The position numbers and the translations under genes are program-made. 64,000 nucleotides of DNA. Source: Shewanella japonica. Lineage in GTDB: Bacteria; Pseudomonadota; Gammaproteobacteria; Enterobacterales; Shewanellaceae. Of the stretch, positions 1 through 8,872 are shown one piece after another (positions within the stretch are counted from its first letter, which is position 1; the number at the start of each line of letters is the position of its first letter). The notes beneath the pieces were generated by a model, which did no database searches, had not been told where the DNA came from, and worked only from the letters and a program-made list of their open reading frames with translations. The stretch lies in contig NZ_CP020472.1 of assembly GCF_002075795.1 (NCBI RefSeq), forward strand, positions 4,210,501-4,274,500, given 5' to 3'.

Positions 1-2435
1 AACCAACTTGATGGCTGTCTAAACCCATGTGGTTCTACAGGGTAAATAGCCGTTTCAAACATCGGCTTTTCCAGCTCAATTAAACGCTGTACTAAACGTA
101 CACTGTCTTGGAAGAAGACATTATCATCCAACACACCACTCATAATTAATAATGGCTTCTCTAATCCTTGAGCGTGCTCTATCGGTGAGCTTCGTTCGTA
201 AGCAATCGGATCCACATCAGGTGTATTTAAAATATTAGAAGTATAAGGAGCATTATAATGAGCCCAATCAGTTACAGGGCGTAAAGCGGCGCCCGCTTGG
301 AATAACTCAGGTTCATTAAACAACGCCATAAAGGTCAAGAAGCCACCGTACGATCCGCCATATGTGCCAACTTTAGCAGCGTCAACATTGGCATTTTTAG
401 CCATCCAGTTCACACCATCTTTTAAGTCTTCGACTTCTGGGTGTCCCATATTACGATAAACTGCTGTACGCCAATCTCTACCGTAGCCTTTTGAACCACG
501 ATAATCCATATCCATCACGACATAGCCTTGCTGAGTCAGCAAGTTATGGAACATGAACTCACGGAAGTAACCAGAAAATCCATTGTGGGCATTTTGTAAA
601 TAGCCAGCACCATGGTTAAAAATAACGGCAGGATATTTCGATGCATTATTAGCATCGTAACCTTGCGGCACATATACTCGCGCATAAATGTCTTTAACAC
701 CGTGACTCGATGGTACTTTAACCACTTTTGGCGCTTGCCATGCATAATGACTAAATGCGTTGCTGGTGTAATTAGTCAACTGCTTTGCTTCACCACCGAT
801 TGGTTGGATAAACAATTCGTTGGGCTTAATCGCTGTTGACGCAGTTAATAATAGTGATTGACCATTAGGGCTCAACTCATAGTCTAATGTACCTGTATGC
901 TGTGTTAACTGCTCAGTATTTCCTGAAGCTAACTCAACTCGGTACACATTATATGTTCCTGGATGTTCTTTATTTGCACGGTAATATAAGTGCGTCGCAT
1001 CAGGAGACAATGTGACTTGATCAACCACATAATCACCTTGCGTTAAGCGTATGGTTTTGCCCTCAGACTTAACATAAAGCTGAGAGTATCCCGTTTCTTC
1101 AGATAAGTAATAGAAACTATTTGTACCTGTTACCCAACCAAACTGGTTGAAGGTATAGTTTATCCATGCATCATCATGTAAACGATGCTCTGTGGTTAAC
1201 TTGCCATTACTTAAATCAACACTGGCGATCCAACGATCTTTGTTATCAACCGCTTCCATCATGACGAGCAGTTTATTGTCAGTATCGTGCCATTGAATTG
1301 CAGTTTGATCCCAACCCCAATCTTGCATTAACTGAACAGTTCGAGGCGCAGGCTTACTTTTATACGTCTCACCCTTTGCCTTTGCGTTTTCTGATTTTAC
1401 CGATGCCAATACATCTTCATCAAAACCAGTTAAGCCTTCGATTGTGACATCTTTTTTAGCATGCTCAACAAGGTCTAGAATAACTAAACGCTCACCAGGG
1501 TAACTATCTTCAGCAACACGTGCTCGCGCAGGTACGGCATCTACATAACCATCTTTGCCAAGATAGTTAGGCATAATGTCATGATCAGCACGCCAGCTAT
1601 AATTTTTATCTGATAATGACACCACTAGGTAGCGACCATCTGCAGACAAACTCATCTGATTAACTTTTTCGTTGTCACCTAAGTACCAAGTCTTAGCAGC
1701 AAAAGTGGGATCTATTGCAGCAAGTTCTTCAGCATACTCCGCACGGGTTTTATTTTTTGAATGCTGTAAAGCCACATACTCAATTAATCTATGTTGCTGC
1801 TTTGCAATATAAGTATCAGGATCAACCACACCTTTTGGTGCTTTAGCCATTTGAATATCAGCTAATTGTTCAGTCATACCGGAATTAAGGTGTAATTTAA
1901 ACACGCTATTGCCTTGCATATATGCAAGTGCACCATCTGTTAAAAACTGAACTGAGTTAATGGCGTTGTTCTGACGAGTTAATTGTTTCACTTCGCCATT
2001 AGCGAGTGATTTTACAAAAATGTTGCCTTGATAAAGGTAGGCTTTTTTTGATTTATCAGCGTTAAGCACACCGTGCTTTTGATCAGCAAGATGCAATTGA
2101 TTTAAGCCAAGTAACTGAGCCTGCTCATCATTAACACCCTGTTGATATACATCAGCAATAGGTGATTGGTGCTGCTGACGATTGAAGTATACTGATTGAC
2201 TATCGTCTGCCCAATAAGCGTTTTTAGCCAATAAACCCATCCAATCAGGATTGGCCATAATTTGATTTAATGTGAGTGGCTTGTCAGCTTGTGGTGGCAT
2301 CGCTAATGGAACTGAAGCACTGGCTGATTGATTTGTTACTGTAGAAGAGTCACTGTTGTTTGCTGTAGCACTGCAACCTGAAATAATTGCAATTGATAAT
2401 GCACTCAGCGCCGCATTACGCAGAAGCCTGGTCAT
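1..2435 (-). CDS. S9 family peptidase (DPP-IV/acylaminoacyl-peptidase type) lipoprotein, C-terminus cut by window edge
   Basis: I translated this frame by hand from an ATG at 2433-2435; it stays open for 811 codons to the window edge. The N-terminus is a lipoprotein signal with an ISGC lipobox near residues 19-22, so the protein is probably membrane anchored in the periplasm. The middle is a WD/beta-propeller-like stretch typical of the S9 N-terminal domain. The C-terminal alpha/beta-hydrolase domain has the nucleophile motif GGSYGG with Ser695, a DDNV motif with the acid at Asp770 or Asp771, and the catalytic His803 in EPHGF. The family removes dipeptides or acylated residues from peptides. 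Only the last tens of residues should be missing. A good AAGGGA ribosome site precedes the start. Dipeptidyl versus acylaminoacyl activity cannot be told from this. Confidence 0.9.
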   Translation of the reverse strand, partial: MTRLLRNAALSALSIAIISGCSATANNSDSSTVTNQSASASVPLAMPPQADKPLTLNQIMANPDWMGLLAKNAYWADDSQSVYFNRQQHQSPIADVYQQGVNDEQAQLLGLNQLHLADQKHGVLNADKSKKAYLYQGNIFVKSLANGEVKQLTRQNNAINSVQFLTDGALAYMQGNSVFKLHLNSGMTEQLADIQMAKAPKGVVDPDTYIAKQQHRLIEYVALQHSKNKTRAEYAEELAAIDPTFAAKTWYLGDNEKVNQMSLSADGRYLVVSLSDKNYSWRADHDIMPNYLGKDGYVDAVPARARVAEDSYPGERLVILDLVEHAKKDVTIEGLTGFDEDVLASVKSENAKAKGETYKSKPAPRTVQLMQDWGWDQTAIQWHDTDNKLLVMMEAVDNKDRWIASVDLSNGKLTTEHRLHDDAWINYTFNQFGWVTGTNSFYYLSEETGYSQLYVKSEGKTIRLTQGDYVVDQVTLSPDATHLYYRANKEHPGTYNVYRVELASGNTEQLTQHTGTLDYELSPNGQSLLLTASTAIKPNELFIQPIGGEAKQLTNYTSNAFSHYAWQAPKVVKVPSSHGVKDIYARVYVPQGYDANNASKYPAVIFNHGAGYLQNAHNGFSGYFREFMFHNLLTQQGYVVMDMDYRGSKGYGRDWRTAVYRNMGHPEVEDLKDGVNWMAKNANVDAAKVGTYGGSYGGFLTFMALFNEPELFQAGAALRPVTDWAHYNAPYTSNILNTPDVDPIAYERSSPIEHAQGLEKPLLIMSGVLDDNVFFQDSVRLVQRLIELEKPMFETAIYPVEPHGFRQPSSW

Positions 2436-2577
2436 ATTAAATCCCTTGTCATCAAAGATGGCTGAAATATTCTCACCTAAACGTTAAATCATTTGGTAAG
2501 TACTTTTATTATTCGCCTTTTATATCACAAATAATGACAATATTTGTGGGGATTTTTCAGTAAAGTTGTAACAGAAG

Positions 2578-3150
2578 TTAGCTTAGCGTAAGAAAGTTAT
2601 CCAGCAGTTCATGACCTTGCTCAGTCAGAATCGCTTCAGGATGAAATTGAACTCCGTAAATCGGCAGCGTTTTATGACTCATACCCATAATTTCTCGACC
2701 ATGGACCGGATCATCATACCAAGCATCTAATTCAAAGCTTTCCGGTAACGATTCAACGAGCAAAGAGTGATATCGAGTTACTGTTAAGGGTTGATTTAGT
2801 TTAGTAAATAAACCTGTTTCACTATGCGTAATAGCACTTGTTTTACCATGCATTACTCTGGCCGCTTTGATGACTTTAGCTCCAAATACCTGAGCTATAG
2901 CTTGATGACCTAAGCACACACCCAATATCGGCAGCTTTCCTGCGAAATATTCAATTGCAGCGAGCGAAATACCTGATTCATTGGGAGAACACGGGCCTGG
3001 TGAAATGATTAAATGGCTCGGGTTAATTACCTCAATGTCACTAATCGTAACTTCATCATTTCTTTTCACGATGATGTCATAACCTAACTGCTGGAAATAT
3101 TGCACCAGATTAAAGGTAAATGAGTCATAGTTATCAATCATCAACAGCAT
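2578..3150 (-). CDS. pabA: Aminodeoxychorismate synthase glutamine amidotransferase subunit (PabA)
   Basis: This is a class I glutamine amidotransferase of 190 residues. It would release ammonia from glutamine for the PabB subunit in p-aminobenzoate and folate synthesis. The nucleophile is Cys79 in GVCLGHQ and the His-Glu pair is His170/Glu172 in FHPEA. The early MIDNYDSFT motif and the PGPCSPNESG stretch are typical of the PabA/TrpG family and lean towards PabA. No pabB or trp genes are nearby, as is common for stand-alone PabA. I chose the ATG at 3150, which has GGGAC upstream, over an in-frame TTG at 3165. A dual PabA/TrpG role cannot be excluded from sequence alone. Confidence 0.88.
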   Translation of the reverse strand: MLLMIDNYDSFTFNLVQYFQQLGYDIIVKRNDEVTISDIEVINPSHLIISPGPCSPNESGISLAAIEYFAGKLPILGVCLGHQAIAQVFGAKVIKAARVMHGKTSAITHSETGLFTKLNQPLTVTRYHSLLVESLPESFELDAWYDDPVHGREIMGMSHKTLPIYGVQFHPEAILTEQGHELLDNFLTLS

Positions 3151-3286
3151 CGAGAGTCCCGGCAATTAAGCGCCATATAAAACATGAGTCGTTTAAGAAT
3201 TGGCGGATAATAGCATAGCTTTTTTCTCCACTTAAGCTTTTAGCCTCAACTAAGAATTTAATGGCTGTAACGATGAGTAGCTAGGT

Positions 3287-3292
3287 TATAAT
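3287..3292 (+). promoter_or_regulatory. Candidate -10 element for the degenerate phosphoesterase gene
   Basis: A perfect TATAAT lies 40 bases before the start codon at 3332, in the divergent spacer between pabA and this gene. The matching -35 region is weak, so the call rests mainly on the -10 hexamer and its position. Confidence 0.4.
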
Positions 3293-3331
3293 CTTTTTAA
3301 TAAATGCGTTACCTGTTTGGACTAAAATTAC

Positions 3332-4594
3332 ATGCAAACCCACATACAAGAAATCGGCAATGTCAGCTTATACTTTATTGGCGATGTCTATGGGCGTCTA
3401 GATAAATTAACTGAGTTACTCACTGAGATAGATTTCGATATTGACGATCCCGAGTCCAGTATACAATTTGTGAAGTTAGTATTTTGTGGGAATTTATTAG
3501 CAAAGCACACTCACAACGCAAACTCGGATCATTGTGATTCGGCGACAACAGACTCTCAGCCTGAGATTGAACATTTAGCACTGTTAAAAATGGTCAAATT
3601 ATTGGTCGATAAAGGCCATGCTTATTGTTTACTTGGGCAACACGAATATGAAGTTATAGGTTGGAGTAAACATCACCCAATTACTGATAATCCCTACCTT
3701 GAAGCCTCTAGTGCGCCATTATTCAATCAAGAATTACAACACTCGCAAGCGCTGTTATTTGAATGGGTAGATTGGTTTATGGCATTACCAATATACATGG
3801 ACTTTGGGCACATACGCGCAATCCATGCCTGTTGGGATGATAAAGTGATTACAAGCCTGAATGCCTACCTCACTGATGTAGCATCAAATGATGCTCAGCC
3901 AAACAGTTTATCGCAACAGTTTTGGCCTGCCGCCTTTGACTCTCAGCATCCATTAAATAAGCTCATTGCAACCTGTCTTGATTACCCAACCATGACACTA
4001 ACCGAGCTGCACCCTCACTCAGCACTCAAGGTCCCTGTTGTCATTGGTCATTATCCCCAAGACACCTACCCCGATATTATCAATGAGCAACTGGTTTGTA
4101 TTAATTACAACCCCGCAAAACAAGACTATCCTCTAGTGAGTTTTGCTTGGCACCAAGGTCGTAAAAAATCCCTTGATGTTGAATCTGCACAGGACGCTCA
4201 AATGAGTCTTGGAGAGTTTTGTTTTATCGACCAACCGAGTGCGGAAGAATGCATAGCAGAGGGCACAGAAAACTTGCTAGACGCAATTGTTTCTACGTTA
4301 GATACGCCACAATTAGATGAAGCAGCACTAATTCGTTTACATGAAAAGGTAGCGATTAGCCTTTGTACTGAATGGGATCCACTTGGTATTAAGCAAACCA
4401 TGCATGCTAGGCATCCTTATCAGCCCTTAGTCAAACCTGTTACCCAGTTAGCGCTCGACCAAGATACAGACAAGTTAACGGCTTACTTAGCCATTGTTAG
4501 CCGCTTTCAGCTTGAGACAGATAATGATAACTTGGAAAATATCAGCTTGAAAACGGCCTATAAGCTCACAAGGTTGGCCAATAATTACTTGTAG
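3332..4594 (+). CDS. Degenerate PPP/calcineurin-like phosphoesterase-fold protein of unknown function
   Basis: This 420-residue protein follows the motif order of bacterial PPP-family phosphatases but with key metal ligands changed. The first motif is GDVYG (Asp18 kept, the usual His replaced by Tyr20). The second is CGN (Asn54 where the bridging Asp is expected). The third is GQHE (Gln103 instead of Asn, His104 kept). His165 (IHACW) and His240 (IGHYP) are retained, and the late CIDT-like motif reads CINY. The remaining C-terminal third, about residues 275-420, is not recognisable and could bind a partner. There is no signal peptide, so it is likely cytoplasmic. It stands alone, divergent from pabA, and ends before a bidirectional terminator. 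It may be a pseudo-phosphatase; activity is doubtful. Confidence 0.7.
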   Translation: MQTHIQEIGNVSLYFIGDVYGRLDKLTELLTEIDFDIDDPESSIQFVKLVFCGNLLAKHTHNANSDHCDSATTDSQPEIEHLALLKMVKLLVDKGHAYCLLGQHEYEVIGWSKHHPITDNPYLEASSAPLFNQELQHSQALLFEWVDWFMALPIYMDFGHIRAIHACWDDKVITSLNAYLTDVASNDAQPNSLSQQFWPAAFDSQHPLNKLIATCLDYPTMTLTELHPHSALKVPVVIGHYPQDTYPDIINEQLVCINYNPAKQDYPLVSFAWHQGRKKSLDVESAQDAQMSLGEFCFIDQPSAEECIAEGTENLLDAIVSTLDTPQLDEAALIRLHEKVAISLCTEWDPLGIKQTMHARHPYQPLVKPVTQLALDQDTDKLTAYLAIVSRFQLETDNDNLENISLKTAYKLTRLANNYL

Positions 4595-4651
4595 ATTAAG
4601 CACAAATAATCAAAACGATTAAGTCTAATAAAAATGATTAAGTCCAATAAC

Positions 4652-4683
4652 AAAAAAACCAGTCTCTAGGGACTGGTTTTTTT
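4652..4683. terminator. Bidirectional rho-independent terminator
   Basis: The stem CCAGTC/GACTGG with a TCTAGG loop is flanked by A7 on the left and T7 on the right. It lies between two convergent genes, the phosphoesterase-like gene and sspB, and can serve both. Confidence 0.85.
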
Positions 4684-4730
4684 ATGAACTCATGGGCAAT
4701 AAATAGCAAACACTGATATGTTAGATGCTA

Positions 4731-5204
4731 TTACTTAACAACAGTTAAGTGAGCTCGCCCTTTTGGTTTTTCAGCTGTAACAGCAGGTTTTTCTTCTGTT
4801 GTTTCAGTTTTTTCTGTTGTTTCAACTGCAGAGAAAGAACGTGGCGGAGGCGTTGAATCTAAAGATTCATCTTCTGCCATGTAAGCATCTTCCATATCAA
4901 ATACAGTGCCTGCGCCATTTTCTCGAGCATAAATAGCAACGATAGACGCCATAGGTAAAACAACTTGCTGAGGTACACCACCAAAACGTGCATTAAATTC
5001 CACGAATTCATTGGTCATTTGTAGGTTTCCTACTGCACCACCTGCGATATTAAGAACAATTTGACCGTCCTTAACAAACTCTTGTGGTACCTGAGTCCCC
5101 GGTACAAATGCATCCACAACAACATGTGGGGTAAAGTGGTTGTCCATCAACCACTCATAATAAGCCCGCAACAAATATGGACGGTTAGGCGTAATCGCTT
5201 TCAT
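4731..5204 (-). CDS. sspB: ClpXP protease specificity-enhancing factor SspB
   Basis: This 157-residue protein is the adaptor that binds ssrA-tagged peptides and delivers them to ClpXP. The conserved N-terminal domain (about residues 1-105) includes the RPYLLRAYYEWL start and the HVVVDA and GVPQQVVLP segments. It is followed by a low-complexity Glu/Thr/Pro linker and a short basic-hydrophobic tail, RAHLTVVK. That tail corresponds to the ClpX-docking module of the family. Its ATG overlaps the sspA stop as TAATG, so the two genes are translationally coupled, the usual arrangement in gammaproteobacteria. Confidence 0.95.
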   Translation of the reverse strand: MKAITPNRPYLLRAYYEWLMDNHFTPHVVVDAFVPGTQVPQEFVKDGQIVLNIAGGAVGNLQMTNEFVEFNARFGGVPQQVVLPMASIVAIYARENGAGTVFDMEDAYMAEDESLDSTPPPRSFSAVETTEKTETTEEKPAVTAEKPKGRAHLTVVK

Positions 5205-5833
5205 TACATACCCATGCGCATTTCGCGCTCAACCTCAGTTAACGATGCTTTAAATGACTCACGCTCAAATATACGCGTCATATAAGCATGGATATCCTTA
5301 GATGTGCGAACATCTAAATTGATACCTAACTCAGGTAAACGCCATAATAGCGGGCCTAAGTAACAGTCAGCTAAACCAAACTCTTCACTCATGAAGTATG
5401 GCATTTCAGCAAATACTGGTGCTAATGCGACTAAGCTATCAGTTAACTCTTTACGCGCAGCATCAGCTTTATCACCTTTACGGATACGATCAACTAGTAC
5501 ATACCAGTCTGTATCAATTCGGTGCATCATTAAGCGACTTTGACCACGTGCAACAGGGTAAACAGGCATTAATGGTGGATGAGGGAAACGCTCATCTAAA
5601 TATTCCATAATAATGCGAGATTCATACAAAACTAATTCACGATCAACTAGAGTTGGTACTGAGTTGTATGGATTAACATCAAGTAACTCTTGAGGCTTCT
5701 CACTCGGTTCTACCTGCAAAACATCAACAGTTACACCTTTTTCAGCCAAGACGATACGTACTTGGTGGCTATATAAATCATCGGCACCCGAAAACAGTGT
5801 CATGATAGAGCGTTTGTTGGCAGCTACAGCCAT
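5204..5833 (-). CDS. sspA: Stringent starvation protein A, RNA-polymerase-associated GST-fold protein
   Basis: This 209-residue protein has the glutathione-S-transferase fold. An N-terminal thioredoxin-like half (about residues 10-85, with NPYNSVPTL and YESRIIMEYLDERFPHPPL) precedes a helical C-terminal half. SspA binds sigma70-RNA polymerase and alters transcription in starvation and stationary phase; the family lacks classical GST activity. It sits directly downstream of petABC, separated by a strong hairpin, and is coupled to sspB by a one-base overlap. The family motifs and context leave little doubt. Confidence 0.95.
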   Translation of the reverse strand: MAVAANKRSIMTLFSGADDLYSHQVRIVLAEKGVTVDVLQVEPSEKPQELLDVNPYNSVPTLVDRELVLYESRIIMEYLDERFPHPPLMPVYPVARGQSRLMMHRIDTDWYVLVDRIRKGDKADAARKELTDSLVALAPVFAEMPYFMSEEFGLADCYLGPLLWRLPELGINLDVRTSKDIHAYMTRIFERESFKASLTEVEREMRMGM

Positions 5834-5865
5834 TGTTACCCTCCAGAAAACGGAAAAAACAAAAC

Positions 5866-5890
5866 AAACGAGGGGCTAAGCCCCTCGTTT
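5866..5890 (-). terminator. Terminator after petABC
   Basis: A perfect 10-bp stem (AAACGAGGGG/CCCCTCGTTT) with a 5-base loop is followed on the minus strand by a T-rich run. It separates petC from sspA and probably ends petABC transcripts, with some possible read-through into sspA. Confidence 0.75.
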
Positions 5891-5928
5891 AAAGTATGCG
5901 AATAATGTATTTTACCCGTTATTCGTGT

Positions 5929-6672
5929 CTAGTGCACATCTTTCCAGTATTCTTTCTTCAACAAGTAAGCAATGATGAAGAAAATAAACAAGAATCCGAG
6001 TACCCACCAACCTAAAGCTTCACGTTCAAGCTTCACTGGATCTGCAGAATATACAAGGAAACCAGTAATATCACGCACAGCTTGATCATACTCTTCGGCA
6101 TTTAATTTACCGCCAGTTGCAGGTTCAAGACCAACTAGCTTTTGTACTTCAACACCATTTTCTTCTACTGTTTTGTAGATAGGTGTTGAAATACCTTGTA
6201 AATCTTCCAATACATGCGGCATACCCACAAGTGGGAATACGGTATTGTTTACGCCAAATGGACGGCTTTCATCTTTATAAAAACCTTTTAGGTATGAGTA
6301 AACCCAATCCTGTCCACGTACACGAGCAACCAGTGTTAAATCAGGAGCGGCAGCACCGAACCACTTTGCAGCATCTTCAGGTGGAATTGCATTTTCCATC
6401 AACTCACCAATTTTAGCATCCGTAAACATATACTTTTCACGCATATCATCTACAGAAATACCTAGATCTTCAGCGACTCGTCCATAACGTTGATATTGAG
6501 TACTGTGACAGCCACTACAATATTGCTGGAACAAATTAAGACCACGTTCTAGCGACTCATTGTCATGAAGGTTGATTGCCTGCTCTGGACTCTTAACAAA
6601 TTCATTGTTGCCACCTGCCGCTATTGCTAGCGTTGGTAACAATGCAACTAATGCAATTAATAACTTTTTCAT
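5929..6672 (-). CDS. petC: Ubiquinol-cytochrome c reductase, cytochrome c1 subunit
   Basis: This is the haem c1 subunit of the bc1 complex, which passes electrons from the Rieske protein to soluble cytochrome c in the periplasm. A Sec signal peptide ends near AIA-AGG (residues 17-20). The haem attachment motif CSGCH is at residues 52-56, and a candidate axial Met lies in LVGMPHV. A single C-terminal membrane anchor (about residues 220-240) ends in a basic tail. At 247 residues it matches the gammaproteobacterial form. It overlaps the petB stop by one base and is the last gene of the operon. Confidence 0.96.
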   Translation of the reverse strand: MKKLLIALVALLPTLAIAAGGNNEFVKSPEQAINLHDNESLERGLNLFQQYCSGCHSTQYQRYGRVAEDLGISVDDMREKYMFTDAKIGELMENAIPPEDAAKWFGAAAPDLTLVARVRGQDWVYSYLKGFYKDESRPFGVNNTVFPLVGMPHVLEDLQGISTPIYKTVEENGVEVQKLVGLEPATGGKLNAEEYDQAVRDITGFLVYSADPVKLEREALGWWVLGFLFIFFIIAYLLKKEYWKDVH

Positions 6673-7886
6673 TAGTGTGTCACCCTCGTAGGAACCGGTT
6701 TTGTTTTCTCATTTTTACTGTAAACCCACAGTGCCACGAAGAAACCAAAATAAGTAAGTGTAAAGATACGAGCTGCAATTGTTAACGTTGGTGTTGCTGG
6801 TACAGCACCTAAGTAACCCAGGATTAAGAAAGACACGGTAAACTGTGCGATATTAATCTTGTGTATTAAGCCACGGTAACGGATAGATTTAACTTTACAG
6901 CGATCTAACCAAGGAAGTACAAACAGTACCGCAATCGCAAGACCCATACCGACAACGCCTAATGGCTTGTCTGGAATCGCACGTAAAATTGCGTAAAACG
7001 GTGTGAAGTACCAAACCGGAGCAATATGTTCAGGGGTCTTCATTGGGTTAGCCGCTTCAAAGTTTGGCTTTTCAAGGAAGTAACCGCCACCTTCAGGCAT
7101 AAAGAACAACACATAGCAGAACACGATTAAGAAACCGGCCACACCCATGATGTCTTTAACTGTGTAATAAGGGTGGAAAGGAATAGCATCAACTGGCCAT
7201 CCGTTTTCATCTTTATTCTTCTTAACTTCAACACCATCTGGGTTGTTTGAACCCACTTCATGTAAAGCAATTAAGTGAAGGAAAACTAATACAACTAACA
7301 CTAAAGGCAGTGCAATAACATGCAATGCAAAGAAACGGTTTAGTGTTGCACCTGAAACGACATAATCACCACGGATCCACAATGTCAGGTCATCACCAAT
7401 AAATGGAATAGCACCAAACAATGAGATAATTACCTGCGCGCCCCAGTAAGACATTTGTCCCTGAGGTAGCAAGTAACCCATAAAGGCTTCAGCCATTAAC
7501 ACGAGGAAAATCAACATACCGAATAACCAAAGTAGCTCTCTTGGCTTTTGGTAAGAACCGTAGATTAAGCCACGGAACATATGAAGATAAACCACCACAA
7601 AGAAAGCAGAAGCTCCTGTGGAGTGCATGTAACGTAATAACCAGCCGTACTCAACATCACGCATGATGTATTCAACAGAAGCAAACGCACCTTCTGCAGT
7701 TGGTACATAATTCATTGTTAACCAAATACCAGTAAGCAACTGGTTAACTAAAACAAGCAATGCTAATGAACCAAAGAAATACCAAAAGTTGAAGTTCTTT
7801 GGTGTTGGATATTGACCAACGTGACGGTTATACGTCGCCGTCATTGGGATGCGAGCATCAATCCAATCAACAATATTCTTAACCAT
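6672..7886 (-). CDS. petB: Ubiquinol-cytochrome c reductase, cytochrome b subunit
   Basis: This 404-residue integral membrane protein carries the two b haems and the quinone sites of the bc1 complex. The haem-ligand histidines are in YMHSTGAS/VVYLHMFRG and in FFALHV/FLHLIALHE, on the second and fourth helices. The PVWYFTPFYAILRAIP segment near residues 290-305 contains the PEWY-type quinol-oxidation motif, here in the variant PVWY. About eight hydrophobic helices are visible. It is joined to petA and petC by one-base stop/start overlaps, so the three subunits should be made together. Confidence 0.96.
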   Translation of the reverse strand: MVKNIVDWIDARIPMTATYNRHVGQYPTPKNFNFWYFFGSLALLVLVNQLLTGIWLTMNYVPTAEGAFASVEYIMRDVEYGWLLRYMHSTGASAFFVVVYLHMFRGLIYGSYQKPRELLWLFGMLIFLVLMAEAFMGYLLPQGQMSYWGAQVIISLFGAIPFIGDDLTLWIRGDYVVSGATLNRFFALHVIALPLVLVVLVFLHLIALHEVGSNNPDGVEVKKNKDENGWPVDAIPFHPYYTVKDIMGVAGFLIVFCYVLFFMPEGGGYFLEKPNFEAANPMKTPEHIAPVWYFTPFYAILRAIPDKPLGVVGMGLAIAVLFVLPWLDRCKVKSIRYRGLIHKINIAQFTVSFLILGYLGAVPATPTLTIAARIFTLTYFGFFVALWVYSKNEKTKPVPTRVTH

Positions 7887-8476
7887 TACGCAGCTCCCGT
7901 ATCTACACCGATAAGTACCGTGCCATCATCAACATATTGATGCGGAGGAACGACAAGGTTTAATGGTGCTGGAACACCCTGGAATACTCGGCCAGCCATA
8001 TCAAACTTAGAACCATGACATGGACAGAAGAAACCAGCCGTAACACCTTCGACTTGCTCGCCAAAAGAATCAGGCAAGTAAGTTGGCGAACAACCTAAGT
8101 GAGTACAGATACCTACAGCAATGAAGAACTCAGGCTTAATTGAACGTGCAGGGTTTGCTGCATATTCAGGCTGTTGTAATTCTTCAGAAGCAGGATCACG
8201 TAATTGCCCATCTAATTTAGGCAATTCACTTAAAATGGCATCAGTACGACGCACAACCCAAACAGGTTTACCACGCCATTCAACACGAATTAACTGGCCT
8301 GGCTCTACTTTACTAATATTTACTTCAACCGGTGCACCTGCAGCTTTCGCTTTAGCGCTCGGATTCCATGACTTGATAAAAGGCACCGCTACAGCGACGG
8401 CACCAGCTCCGCCTACTACGGCGGTTGCGGCTGTCAGGAATCTGCGGCGTCCGGTATCGACTGGCGCATTGCTCAT
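7886..8476 (-). CDS. petA: Ubiquinol-cytochrome c reductase, Rieske iron-sulfur subunit
   Basis: This 196-residue protein is the [2Fe-2S] subunit that takes an electron from quinol and passes it to cytochrome c1. The N-terminus has a twin-arginine type sequence (GRRRFL, residues 9-14) followed by an uncleaved hydrophobic helix. The cluster-binding boxes are CTHLGC and CPCHGS, each giving one Cys and one His plus the disulfide cysteines. It is the first gene of petABC, with a GGGAGA ribosome site and a candidate promoter about 100 bases upstream. Confidence 0.96.
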   Translation of the reverse strand: MSNAPVDTGRRRFLTAATAVVGGAGAVAVAVPFIKSWNPSAKAKAAGAPVEVNISKVEPGQLIRVEWRGKPVWVVRRTDAILSELPKLDGQLRDPASEELQQPEYAANPARSIKPEFFIAVGICTHLGCSPTYLPDSFGEQVEGVTAGFFCPCHGSKFDMAGRVFQGVPAPLNLVVPPHQYVDDGTVLIGVDTGAA

Positions 8477-8829
8477 CCACTTATCTCCCAGAGGGTGTTG
8501 GAATTCTTATATTTTAATAACTTAGCAACATTAGAATCACTAATCGCTAAATCTATACTTTGAGGCGGGGCTCATTATAGCGAAAAATTAGAACCAGATC
8601 ATAGTAAAACACACAACTAAGTTACGGGAATTGTATGTTTTTTTTATGGTGTACAAAAAACACACAGCCTTTTTAACTCATTTTTGACATTAAATGCAGG
8701 AGTGTTTTTTATAAGTTATTGTTAATGAATAATTTTTAATGAAATACTTTCAATCTAAATTAGTTATAACTGATCAAGCTAACTAAAGCAGAGAAAATCA
8801 ATTTTTTTCAATGAAAAACGCTAGATATA
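8477..8829. other. Gene-free spacer upstream of petABC
   Basis: No gene is supported here. The stretch is AT rich and holds a candidate petA promoter near its left side. The remainder, up to the hflC terminator, shows no convincing ORF or strong inverted repeat. Confidence 0.5.
8574..8579 (-). promoter_or_regulatory. Candidate -10 element for petABC
   Basis: On the minus strand a perfect TATAAT lies about 95 bases before the petA start. The -35 position, 17 bases upstream, is only a poor match (ATGATC), so regulation by an activator or a different start point is possible. Confidence 0.4.
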
Positions 8830-8857
8830 AAAAAACCCGGCACAAACCGGGTTTTTT
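8830..8857. terminator. Rho-independent terminator downstream of hflC
   Basis: The stem CCCGG/CCGGG, extended by an A6/T6 pairing around a CACAAA loop, lies 16 bases after the hflC stop. It would end the hfq-hflX-hflK-hflC transcript. Confidence 0.85.
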
Positions 8858-8872
8858 ATCAGATTTCAGTAT

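Noticed and set aside
536..839. Two open frames inside the S9 peptidase gene
   Set aside because: They overlap the strongly supported S9 reading frame, which contains the catalytic motifs.
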